In this document: piece by piece, positions 42,619 through 51,940 of the stretch | How the letters are laid out: each line of letters opens with the position of its first letter | How positions within the stretch are numbered: the stretch's first letter is position 1 | Assembly (NCBI RefSeq): GCF_019703855.1 | Contig: NZ_AP024086.1 | Location: 3,120,501-3,184,500 of the forward strand | Reading direction: 5' to 3' | From: Desulfomarina profundi | Lineage (GTDB): Bacteria > Desulfobacterota > Desulfobulbia > Desulfobulbales > Desulfocapsaceae | DNA length: 64,000 nucleotides | The notes under the pieces: generated by a model | Database searches by the model: none | The model's input: only the letters and a program-made list of their open reading frames with translations | What the model was told of the DNA's origin: nothing | Translations under genes and position numbers: made by a program

Positions 42619-42846
42619 AATCAACACTCCTCCCTTACTGTACCTAACCTTTTGTATTTCGAGTTACCCATGAAACTCAACAAAATTAATACAGTTTTTC
42701 AATGGGATAATGCTCATTCAGATTCTTTTTGAATCTGCAAAAGTGATTTTTAAAATACGCCCGATAAAACAGTCACATCTCCAGCTTTAAAAGTGTCAGG
42801 CTGAGTTTCAAACGTATTTAATTTGTCTTTATAATCTTCTTGTTCA

Positions 42847-43245
42847 TTAATATGTTACATTGCACATCTTGTTTACAATGGATGCCAGTTCAGCAGTATC
42901 CTGATCGATAGCCGTTATATATCGTGGCTTGAGCAAATGGCATTTCGCATTGTCAACCAAGCTGTCATCACCCATTATCAGGATTACCCTAAACGTCTCA
43001 AATATTTCCCTGATTTCAATAAGCTCTTTAAAGTCAAGCCAGTTCCCCACATATACAATCACCAGATCACCACTCCGCAAGTGCAGGCTTTCTCTGGTTT
43101 TCAACCTCGACCCCCCAGGTAAAATGATCAATTTCTGCAGACCAATGATTGGTCTGAATTTTGACAGACATCTTTTAGCACAGGTCATATAATGACAATG
43201 GCCATCACATTTAGAATCTTTCACTGGATAAAAGTAGATGTTCAT
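42847..43245 (-). CDS. Small protein with N-terminal Cys/His cluster and receiver-like core
   Basis: The 132-residue product starts with a metal-site-like cluster (KCDGHCHYMTCAKRC). The rest has alternating strands and helices (LVIVYVGNWLDFKELIEIRE, FRVILIMGDDSLVDNAKC) that look like a receiver or Rossmann-type fold without the usual phosphorylation pocket. It lies on the same strand between the sigma-54 regulator and the CheW gene. The ribosome site is weak. No family is recognised; a regulatory role in the block is a guess from context. Confidence 0.55.
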   Translation of the reverse strand: MNIYFYPVKDSKCDGHCHYMTCAKRCLSKFRPIIGLQKLIILPGGSRLKTRESLHLRSGDLVIVYVGNWLDFKELIEIREIFETFRVILIMGDDSLVDNAKCHLLKPRYITAIDQDTAELASIVNKMCNVTY

Positions 43246-43586
43246 ACGCACTCGGCAATATACCCAAAAGATGTACGGTTAAAATACTTTCCACTTTCAA
43301 GTTAAAACGTGTAAAGCACTATCCATGCCAAGAAATATTTTTTCTGCACAAACCGTTAACCTGCTGTTAAAAAAAAAGATTCGCTCAATACATAATCGCC
43401 CCTCTCCTGATGTACAATTTTATCTGTCCACAAAAGGGTACACCTGCAAATTTTGTGGACAGATAAAGTGTACAGTCAACCTGCAGTCCTCACACGATAA
43501 TTAATATCTGTGATTTTGTTGTATAAAAAAGGAGGGGATAAAGCGGAAGAAATAGCTGAAATCGAGCGTATCCTAAATCGGATTTC
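43246..43586. other. 341-bp intergenic region with long inverted repeat
   Basis: It holds the inverted repeat at 43412-43473 and, at its end, CGGATTTCTCAT (43579-43590), which matches the end of the IS1380 element at 45259. A weak 32-codon reading at about 43521-43616 is not supported. It looks like a scar of mobile DNA. Confidence 0.45.
43412..43473. repeat. Long near-perfect inverted repeat (about 23-bp arms)
   Basis: The left arm (43412-43435) and right arm (43451-43473) both read GTACA-N-TTTATCTGTCCACAAAA towards the centre, with one extra base in the left arm and a 15-base loop. There is no T tail, so it is not a standard terminator. It may be two abutted IS ends or a binding site. Confidence 0.6.
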
Positions 43587-44962
43587 TCATGAAAATTTTA
43601 CATCATATTTTTGAATAAGCTGATAAAGGCGGGTTCTGGACAAACCGGAGATTCTGCATGCTTTTGAAATATTATTTTCAGATGCCAACTTAAGCTTTTG
43701 AACATAGCTTTTTTCGCACATTTCCTTGTGCTTTCGCCAGGAAGACAGCTCCCGAGATTTTTCTTCAGACAGTTGCTGGGATTCAAATCCCGCGCGAGCC
43801 TGTCGAACACGAATTTTCTCTGGTAAATGAATAGCAAAACAGGTGGAGCCAAGAAAAGAAGCTGTGAACACCTGCTCCATGGTTTGGTACAGTTCCCGAA
43901 CATTTCCAGGCCAATCATACCCCAGCAGAGACTCAAAAAATTCCGGTGCGATTCCTTTAGTATCAAGACCATAACGTTCACAGAGTATATTAATAAAATG
44001 TGTGGAAAGCAGTTTGATATCTTCAAGTCTCTCCTTCAGGGGGGAAGCTTAATAGTCACAGCTTGTAATCTGAAGAGAAGATCATCCCTGAACTCATCCC
44101 TGGAAACGCATTCTTCTAAATTTCGATTTGTTGCAGCAACCAACCGAAAATCACTGTACTGCTGACTGGAAGATCCTACCGGTCGATACTCATGTTCCTG
44201 TAAAAGACGCAAAAATTTCTTCTGGGTATTTAAGGGTAATTCCCCGACTTCATCTAGAAAAAGAGTCCCGCCATCGGCCTGTTTGACCAGTCCGTTCTGT
44301 TCTCTGTCCGCTCCGGTAAAAGCCCCTTTTACATGACCAAAAAGTGTGCTCTCAATTAGATTCTCAGGTAATGCGGCACAATCGACTACTACAAAATTTT
44401 TATGACAGCGGGAACTGTTTTCATGAATGGCTTTTGCAAAAAGCTCTTTGCCGGTGCCTGTTGCCCCGGCAACAAGGACCGAAACATCACTGGCAGCAGC
44501 CTGCGCTACCTGATCAAGACATTTATTTATTGCCGGGCTCGAACCTATGATATTTTTTCGTTTCAGGGCAACCGGGATTTTATTTACCCTCATTTTTTCC
44601 TGCCTGTACTGTAGCGCCCTTGTCAGCTGCAGGTTCAGCTCTCTGATCACATGCGGTTTTTCAATATACCCCCAGGCACCACTCAGAACTGCCTTTTCAG
44701 CTCCATCCGCCTCCCCCTGCCCGGTTATGATAATAACCTCCGGGCATGACGACGTGTTTTTAAAATGACCAAGAGACTCCAGACCATTTCCATCGGGCAA
44801 CTGCACATCGAGCAGGACCACATCATAAAAGCACTCTTTACTTTTCTCCAAACCTTCAGCCAGCGTATTGACCATTTCGGCTTTATGCCCTAAACGCATC
44901 ATTTGATCAACAAGCATCTCGGAAAGCACCAAATCATCATCAATAATCAATATGTCAGCCAA
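43587..44962 (-). CDS. Sigma-54-dependent response regulator (NtrC family), apparent frameshift at 44039-44044
   Basis: Restoring G6 at 44039-44044 to G7 joins the two frames at IKLPPLKERLEDIKLL, giving about 458 residues. The receiver has DDD and the phospho-acceptor in VLLDVQLPDGNG. The AAA+ domain has GATGTGKELF, GAFTGAD and LDEVGEL. The C-terminal Fis-type helix-turn-helix is NISKACRISGLSRTRLYQLI. Translation seems to begin at a TTG (44962) after a G-rich ribosome site. A perfect sigma-70 promoter lies upstream at 45027-45056. The stop codon lies in a sequence that matches an IS1380 end. No partner kinase is adjacent; the hybrid kinase at 33490 is one candidate. Confidence 0.88.
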
Positions 44963-45026
44963 ACCCCCGCCCCTTTATGCTCTCTTTGAATTTTTCCCGT
45001 ACTACACTTTTTTATCTGTCATCTTT

Positions 45027-45056
45027 ATTATAGGTTAGAAAAATAGAGGATGTCAA
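45027..45056 (-). promoter_or_regulatory. Perfect-consensus sigma-70 promoter
   Basis: On the minus strand TTGACA (45056-45051) and TATAAT (45032-45027) are both exact, 18 bases apart. It is about 60 bases upstream of the sigma-54 regulator gene, which it should transcribe at a high level. Confidence 0.85.
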
Positions 45057-45194
45057 AGTTGTAGTGATATACAGTTGTAACCTTCCCCAGTTTAGTACCG
45101 CAGTAAAATAGAGATTTCCAGTTTGAGTGGGAGCCACGGAGGTGGTTTCTATGAGACGAACAGCATTGTTGGTAGTGTAAAGTATATTGTGTGA

Positions 45195-45258
45195 ATTAAA
45201 ACAGGCAGAAAACAGCTGAGCCTGGAAGGTTTCAGCCTGCCCTTCGTCGGACATCTAA
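45195..45258 (+). pseudogene. IS5-like transposase, N-terminal piece (split by IS1380)
   Basis: The frame reads KTGRKQLSLEGFSLPFVGHL and is continued after the IS1380 insertion by NPKNRWVKM (from 46974). This resembles the start of IS5-family transposases (LPFGG--- NRWVKL). A stop at 45192-45194 and the absence of a start codon show it is inactive. Confidence 0.6.
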
Positions 45259-46969
45259 CCCGGATTTCTCATTAAAACAAAGAAAATAGGCTATAAATGT
45301 TGTAATATTATCGTAATTCTAAGACGATAACCCAAACAACAAAAATAGCCTATGAAAACAGAATGTACTCAAATTAAAAGCAGATTTCAAGCGCTGGGTA
45401 AACGAGAAATCAGAGCAGATTTCGATTGGGGTTCAATCAGTTCCGATGGAGGGGCTCTGCTTCTTCGCGAGGTTGAAAACCGTACAGCAATTGTCAGGCG
45501 ATTTGCAGAGTGTTTTACAGATTTCCGTGATCCAAGGCGAATAGAACATGATGTTGTTTCGCTGGTATCTCAACGGGTGTTTGGTCTTGCTCTGGGGTAT
45601 GAGGATCTTAATGATCATGACGAGCTGTCAAAAGATCAAATGCTGGCGGTAGCTGTTGGCAAAAGTGATCCCACAGGCAATGATCGTAAGTCATTAAAAG
45701 ATAAAGGGAAACCACTCGCCGGAAAGAGTACTCTCAATCGTCTTGAGCTATCAGCTCAGGGTGATCTTTCAGGTAGCATGTACAAGAAGATAGGGCTTGA
45801 TGAAGAGAAAGTAGACAATCTGTTGGTTGATATTTTTCTCGAGTCAACGCCAATAGCGCCACCGCAGATCATCCTTGATGTCGATGCAACTGACGATCCA
45901 TTGCACGGCAACCAGGAGGGGCGTTTTTTCCATGGTTACTACAAGGCATACTGCTATTTACCTCTCTACATTTTCTGTGGTGAGCACTTGCTCTGTGCCC
46001 GACTGCGCACGGCAGATAATGATGCAGCTTCCAGGACAGTGGAAGAGTTGGCACCGATTGTTGAACGTATTCGTAACAGGTGGCCGAATACCCAAATAGT
46101 TGTTCGAGGTGATAGTGGTTTTTGCCGTGAAGAACTGATGAGCTGGTGCGAAGACAATGATGTCGATTTCGTTCTTGGTGTCGCAAAAAAAACAGCCGAT
46201 TGAAGGCCGAGATAGAAGAAGAAATGGCCTTGGTCAAAGCTCTGTTCCAATGCAGTGGTAATTCATCGCGTGTCTTCAAGGATTTTTGTTGCAGGACCTT
46301 GAATACCTGGCGCTGGTATCGGAGAGTTATTGGTAAAGCTGAGTATTTGCCAAAAGGCGAAAATCCTCGGTTTATTGTTACATCGTTGCCAGAGGCACAG
46401 TACGACGCGAAGGTTTTATATGAGCAGATATACTGTGCTCTGGGAGACATGGAGAATCGAATCAAAGAGCAGCAGTTAGTGCTCTTTTCCGCGCGAACCA
46501 GTACCAGTAAAATGAGGAGCAATCAAATACGGCTCTATTTCTCATCAATCGCATACATTCTGTTGCAAACACTGCGACAGCTCTGTCTGACAGGGACAGA
46601 AATGGCAAGGGCTCAATGCGATACTATCAGACTGAAAATATTAAAAATTGGGGCCAAAGTCAAAATCACGGTACGGAAAGTATGGATAAGCCTGGCAACT
46701 GGCTATCCGTATAAAGAACTTTGGGATACAATCCTCTACCGATTAGCTGGAATACCCGTGCAAGGCTAAAAAACCGGCTCCGTGAAAAACCATGGCGGAG
46801 CTGTGTCTAGAAACACAGGTTTTGGCTTATTTTGCCGAATGAGTAAGGTTTTTGAGCTAGAAATTATCAATATCAGATAGCCGGAAGGTATTTTCAGAGG
46901 GTGACACTGGTCCAAAGCTGGCCTGATCTTAAAATGTTGGTCAGCTTTGGATTTGATGAGAAATCCGGG
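45259..46969 (+). mobile_element. IS1380-family insertion sequence, complete (1711 bp)
   Basis: Perfect 14-bp terminal inverted repeats CCCGGATTTCTCAT (45259-45272) and ATGAGAAATCCGGG (46956-46969) bound the element. It is flanked by the 4-bp target duplication CTAA (45255-45258 and 46970-46973), the size known for IS1380. It carries one transposase gene in two frames. It is inserted into an older IS5-like relic. Confidence 0.95.
45352..46769 (+). CDS. IS1380-family transposase, two frames joined at an A8 run
   Basis: The first frame (45352-46203, 283 aa) begins MKTECTQIKSRFQALGKREI and includes the DDE-type catalytic acids in LDVDATDDPLHGNQEG and VVRGDSGFCREEL. It ends just after AKKTAD. 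The second frame (to 46769) continues as SRLKAEIEEEMALVKALF up to the family's C-terminus. A -1 shift, or one lost A from A9, at A8 (46185-46192) fuses them into a normal-length enzyme. Programmed slippage and sequencing error are both possible. Confidence 0.9.
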
Positions 46970-47703
46970 CTAAACCCGAAGAATAGATGGGTGAAGATGT
47001 TTTTGCCTCATTTGAGAAGGTGATTCTGGCAAAGATTGGCAAACTCGGAAAAGCCTCTTCTGAGCCAGTTGACAATAGAGGGAAACTGCTTGTTGATGCG
47101 ACGGTTGCAGAGCAATCGATCAAGTACCCAATGGATCTGAGTTTGCTGGGTGAAGCCAGAGAGATTTCCGAAAACCTGATTGATGAACTGTATGCTCTCA
47201 GCGATTACACGAAAAAACCGAGAACCTATCGCCGAAAGGCAAGAAAGCAGTACCTGAGTCTTGCCAAGAACAAAAGGCCGAGTTTGAAGGTTCGTCGCCG
47301 AGGCCTCCGCGAGTAGCTTCAATATTTACGAAGGAACCTCAAGCATATCTCATCATTGCTGGATTATCTTGGTAGCAGTCCGTTCCCTCTCCCGCACAAG
47401 CTGCAACGGCAATACTGGATCATTCAACCAACGAATCACTGACAGCAGAGAGAGGATACCGATTGAAGGGAAATTTGGTCAGGCCAAGAACGGCTACCGC
47501 CTCAACTATATCAGGGTGAAACTTCAGAATACATCTGAGACCTGGATCAATTGTATCTTCCTTGTGATGAACCTGATGGTTCTGTTCAGGGAGTTGTACG
47601 AGACGTTGAAAAAATCGTCTCAATTTACTTTTTGCAAGCTAGCTGAGAGGATCTCTACCCGAATATTAGAATTTACTGTCAGATATACAACTCAAAGCCG
47701 ATG
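46970..47703 (+). pseudogene. IS5-like transposase relic, main part
   Basis: After the IS1380 insertion the frame resumes at NPKNRWVKM, then jumps by an internal deletion to FASFEKVILAKIGKLGKAS. It continues as VDNRGKLLVDATVAEQSIKY, PRTYRRKARKQYLSLAKNK and finally IPIEGKFGQAKNGYRLNYIR, all typical of IS5-family DDE transposases. There are stops and shifts between these pieces (for example at 47314 and about 47430). Decay is far beyond a single base error. Confidence 0.8.
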
Positions 47704-47744
47704 ACTACCGATTGGGGCGTGATTTTCTGAGGAGACTCTACCTA

Positions 47745-49435
47745 GTGCCTGTCCATAAACAGCTGTTTTTGACAGAGGCAAGCAGGAATAATTCTCTTTA
47801 ACAGCTTCCTCTCCGGCTGCCTTCCGGTTCAAAGCAGATTTTTTTTTCAACATGCTCCAATTTCTGGCCAATGGTCAGGCATCAGGGCACACCTATCCCG
47901 CAAACTTTCACATCTCTTCATGGAAAGGATCTCTCAGGCCAATTGATGTCGGGCCATGGTCAGCAGGTTGGCCGACACTATGGACGCCCACACATAGCTT
48001 TTGAACGATTCAAATCCTTTCCAGAGACACCGGTCAAGACCGAGGCTCCGTTTCAGCCAGGATATACCGGATTCAATACCTGCGCGGAAATTACGCAACT
48101 GCTTATACACCCAGTTGCTGCGGCACATATCCTTCACACGCAGGCCACGACCTTTTGAAAAACAGACGTCCTTCAATCCCTCTTTTGCCATGGCTTTCTT
48201 CAGGTTCTCCTGCGAAGAAAATCCTCCATCAAAGGCGGCTTTAAGCGGGTAACTACCATAAACCACATTCTGTCTGTCCAGCATCATTTCCGTCAATTCA
48301 GAGTCGGACGGATTCCCTTCAAGAACCACGCAGTCAAGAATCAAATTGGACGCCCCGCCGGTCAGGCATATCTTATGACCGTAATAGGTATCACGTCGGT
48401 CTTTGCGGATTATATCCGTATGGGGTTCGAAGATAGAAAAAATTTTCTCCGATGCCGGTACGGATTCCCCTCAAATACCCGCCGACGGGTCTGACAGACA
48501 ACCTGTCGGGTCAACGGTGAAAAATGTTCCAGCTGCTCTTTGGCCATGCCCCTCACTCCCCACGCCTCCAGAGTGGAAGGGCGATACGACCTGAGTGCCT
48601 TCAGGCAGCGCTCTGCATACCCAATAGTCTTTTCCGTAACCAAGAGAAGGTCCCTATACATCTTTTTTCGACCTGCTGCGTTTTTGGCGTTCATGATCGC
48701 CAGGTTCCTGCGTTTGGCGCGGCGTCGATGGTCGGAAAACGAAAACACAAGATCAGGCAACTCTGTTGTAACCGTTGTCAGCACTCTGGCCAGTACGCGG
48801 ACGCAATCAACCAGCAACTCTGAATCATAGGGGCATGGATATTGGATTCCACAACCGTACAGTCAACTCTGATTTTACGCCCCTGTTCAATACCATCGTT
48901 TTCAGCATACCCAAGGAGAACCCTGTTGAGCTGCTCCCAGGTGTCGGCTGAAATAGATTTGATTCCGCGCTGCAAAGCAGATTTCTTGAATGCTCTGCCA
49001 ACACCTATTCTGCAAAACCAGCTGTACACCCGAGAATCCATGAGGTGGAAGGCGAGTTCGCGGTAACTGAACCCTTCCATCTGCTTGATGATTGCGGCCC
49101 GGAGTACCTGCTCACCAGTCATACCTCTGGCACCGGTTTCGTTGCCGGCCCAACCGAGATCTTGTAACACCAAGTCGTATATGCTACTGTTGCGGTCAAG
49201 AATCTCGCTGATCTTTGCAAACTCCTTCGCCTTGGGGTGGTCAGGGGTTGCCTCTGCCAGGGGTAACTGCTGAATGCGTGCTCTTCGCATCGTTTTTGCG
49301 GCTCCGGAAAATGGTTAATCACGTAATTTTGGTATGTTACACGATTCGCCCTTACCATAAATCGCTAAAAACGTCACCCTTAAAAGGCGATTTCACCTCA
49401 TTAAATCAACTGGTTAACTCCTCATGGACAGGCAC
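47745..49435 (-). mobile_element. ISNCY-type insertion sequence, complete ends (1691 bp)
   Basis: Terminal inverted repeats GTGCCTGTCCAT (47745-47756) and ATGGACAGGCAC (49424-49435) are perfect over 12 bases. The direct repeat TACCTA flanks both sides (47739-47744 and 49436-49441) and should be the target duplication. One transposase gene lies within on the minus strand. The family name is from protein resemblance. Confidence 0.85.
47934..49290 (-). CDS. ISNCY-like transposase, apparent frameshifts at 48830-48833 and 48467-48470
   Basis: Three frames join into about 452 residues if G4 at 48830-48833 and C4 at 48467-48470 each gain one base. The first join becomes ESNIHAPYDSELLVDCVRVL, the second VFEGESVPASEKIFSIFEPH. 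The N-terminus has the MTGEQVLRAAIIKQMEGFSY region. A DDE-type core includes RVDCTVVESNI, a middle Asp in LILDCVVLEGNP and a C-terminal GIESGISWLKRSLGL. Both breaks are of the single-base homopolymer type seen in housekeeping genes here, so the element may be intact in reality. Confidence 0.8.
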
Positions 49436-49523
49436 TACCTAAGAAATTTTAATTTGACATTACTCTATAAATTTGCAAGAATATTTCAATAATCCCTTAA
49501 TTATAAGTATATTGGAGACAATC

Positions 49524-51886
49524 ATGCTGTGGATACAATCAAAAAAAATATATAAATCAACCCACCGAAGATGTTTGGATGGATGGTTTCTTTTCTTTAC
49601 TACCTGCCTCTTATTGGTATCATTAAATGCTCATGCCGCTGTCAATGATTTCACCGGTGAATTTGCCAATGCAAATTGGACAGCAGGAGTTCAAGTATTT
49701 GGTTGCGGCTCCTCAAGTGTCACCGAAAATTCAACAAACATCACCATAGAGACAGCCAACAATTGCGCTTCAATCGGTGCCAACTATACTCACACCAATA
49801 GCGGTGGTGGTGCATCACGAGCGGGAACTGCCTCCTTTTCATATAGTGTTACTGAAACACAATCTCACTCATATACAGCACTCTACGGCATTTCCGGGGG
49901 GCAACTACAACCATCACAAACAGTGCGCCGGTATCGGGATCAGCTACTATCGCTATTCAGCCTGGTGAACAAATTAAGTTTGCTATAAGCAAGAGCAGCG
50001 GAGTTGGAGTCAGCAGCTTGAACATTTCAGGGTTTTCCTATCGTTTCGCTCCAAATAATCCAACCGGAGTCAATGCCGTGGCTGGAAACACACAGGCAAC
50101 TGTGTCATGGACAGCGCCTGCCGATATTGGAGATGGCCCCATTACAAGTTACGATGTCACTGCTTCACCCGGCGGGGCAACCTGCTCAACCTCAGGCACA
50201 AGTTGCACTGTTACCGGACTCACCAATGGGACGGATTACACGTTTAACGTGACTGCTACAAATGCCTATGGGACCGGCCCGGCTTCGTCCGAATCAGCGG
50301 CCGTGACACCTAATGCCCAGTCTGAGACAACTGACAGTACTCAACCTGGGCAATCTTCAACTACAGCACCCCGTCCAACTGTATTATCAGTTAGGCCGGA
50401 GTCTGGATCATTTGCGGGTGGCACAAAAATTGTCATCACGGGAAAAGCTTTTTCCGGCGCAACTAAAGTGACAATTGGAGGTGTCGCCGCTACGAATTTC
50501 AGCGTTGCAAATTCTACAACAATCACAGCAACAACTCCTGCCAATACACCAGGTGTCAAAAATATTTCTGTTACAACCGGGTCAGGTACAGGTACTGGCA
50601 CAGGTCTGTTTACTTATCTTGATTTGTCAAACCCGGCAGATGATCCAGCCAATGTCAGCCTGGTTTCTGCTCAAGCGGAACTCTCAAGACAATTCATTAA
50701 AAATTCCCTTTTGCCGGTTATGGACAGGATGGAACAGATGCACAGCAGGAAGGCAAATGCCGGATCTCCCCAACAACAATTCGAACTTAATCTGGCTGGC
50801 AGTAAATACGGACAGATCTTCAACCTGCTACCCGTGTCCACGTGGCTAAATGAAGTAACTGGTAATGTTCTCCCAAACAGCTATGCAATCTGGATACAGG
50901 GAATGGTCTCAGATGGCAGTACGGATGGATCTTCTACCAGTACCGGCCGCGACACAGACGGTTACGGGGTCACAATTGGTATTGATAAGCGTCTGGATGA
51001 AACGAAACTGGTTGGAACTTCATTATTTATCGGTCAAAATGATTCAAATATTCATGACGGTGGTTCTGGCGTTGATATGGATGCACTGAGTTTGTCATTG
51101 TACGGTTCCTATGCTCTTACTGAGTCAACCTTTCTGGATGGCGTAATTGGGATTGGACGCCAAAACTACGAATTAATACGAATAAAAAATGGCAGTATAC
51201 TATCTGGAGAAAGAACTGGCAGCCAGGTATTTGGGTCGATAGCCTTGAGTAAAAATATGGAAATTCAGACGGTGATCACTTCAACGTATCTGCGAGGTGA
51301 TTTTGGTTATACAGTGTTGTCTGACTACACGGAAAGCGGGTCAACATCGGCATCTGCACCCGAACTTGTTTATGATGACCTCAATGTATCTCTGGCGATC
51401 ATCTCTGCAGGTTTGAAAGTGGAACGTCCCGTGGAAATCAAGACTGTTTTATTCAAACCGTATGCACGAATAGAATATGGCACTGATATTTCTTCATCTG
51501 ACAGTGCATCCATGTTTTATGCCTCAGCACCAGGCACAACCTATCAAATATCGATAGATGATGATTCTTCTTCAATCGGGCGATTTGGACTTGGACTGGA
51601 TCTGATTACAGACACGGGGTTTACTGTTGGTATAGACTACGAGCGACAACAATACGGCAGCTCGAATCATCTTGACACTTATCGGATTGACGGTGCGTAC
51701 AAAATGTCACCTGCCACAGCTTATAATGTACAACTTTCTTCGAATTATGGGGCAAAACCGATATTGACCAATGAAATTCAGCTTACTGTAAATCCGCATC
51801 TTATGCTGTCAACCGGAAGCACATTGGACCTTGAAAGCCAATTTAACCGGGGTCTTGTCGTTTTTGTGAACTTGACATTCCAGTAG
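49524..51886 (+). CDS. Autotransporter-type surface protein with FN3 and IPT/TIG domains, apparent frameshift at 49896-49901
   Basis: About 787 residues are rebuilt if G6 at 49896-49901 is G7, giving LYGISGGATTTITNSAPVSG at the join. The ATG at 49524 follows TTGGAG. The signal peptide (WFLFFTTCLLLVSLNAHA) has a long basic N-region. A fibronectin type III domain (PTGVNAVAGNTQATVSWTAP) and an IPT/TIG domain (VLSVRPESGSFAGGTKIVIT) follow. The last 270 residues form an autotransporter beta-barrel, starting near WIQGMVSDG and ending in an aromatic residue pattern VVFVNLTFQ. It should be anchored in the outer membrane with the passenger outside. It begins 80 bases after the ISNCY element. Confidence 0.83.
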
Positions 51887-51940
51887 TGCACTCATGATGA
51901 CGGAGACGAAACCCTGCTTTATACACCCCACCTGACCAGT

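Noticed and set aside
43521-43616. Short plus-strand reading of about 32 codons overlapping the regulator's 3' end
   Set aside because: It has only a TTG start, overlaps IS-like sequence and resembles nothing known.
45012-45254. Minus-strand open frame of 80 codons next to IS1380
   Set aside because: It runs through the perfect sigma-70 promoter and over the IS5-like N-terminal fragment on the other strand, and resembles no protein known to me.
49514-49530. GG-N10-GC pattern suggesting a sigma-54 promoter before the autotransporter
   Set aside because: It overlaps the ribosome site and start codon of the gene itself, so it cannot serve as its promoter.
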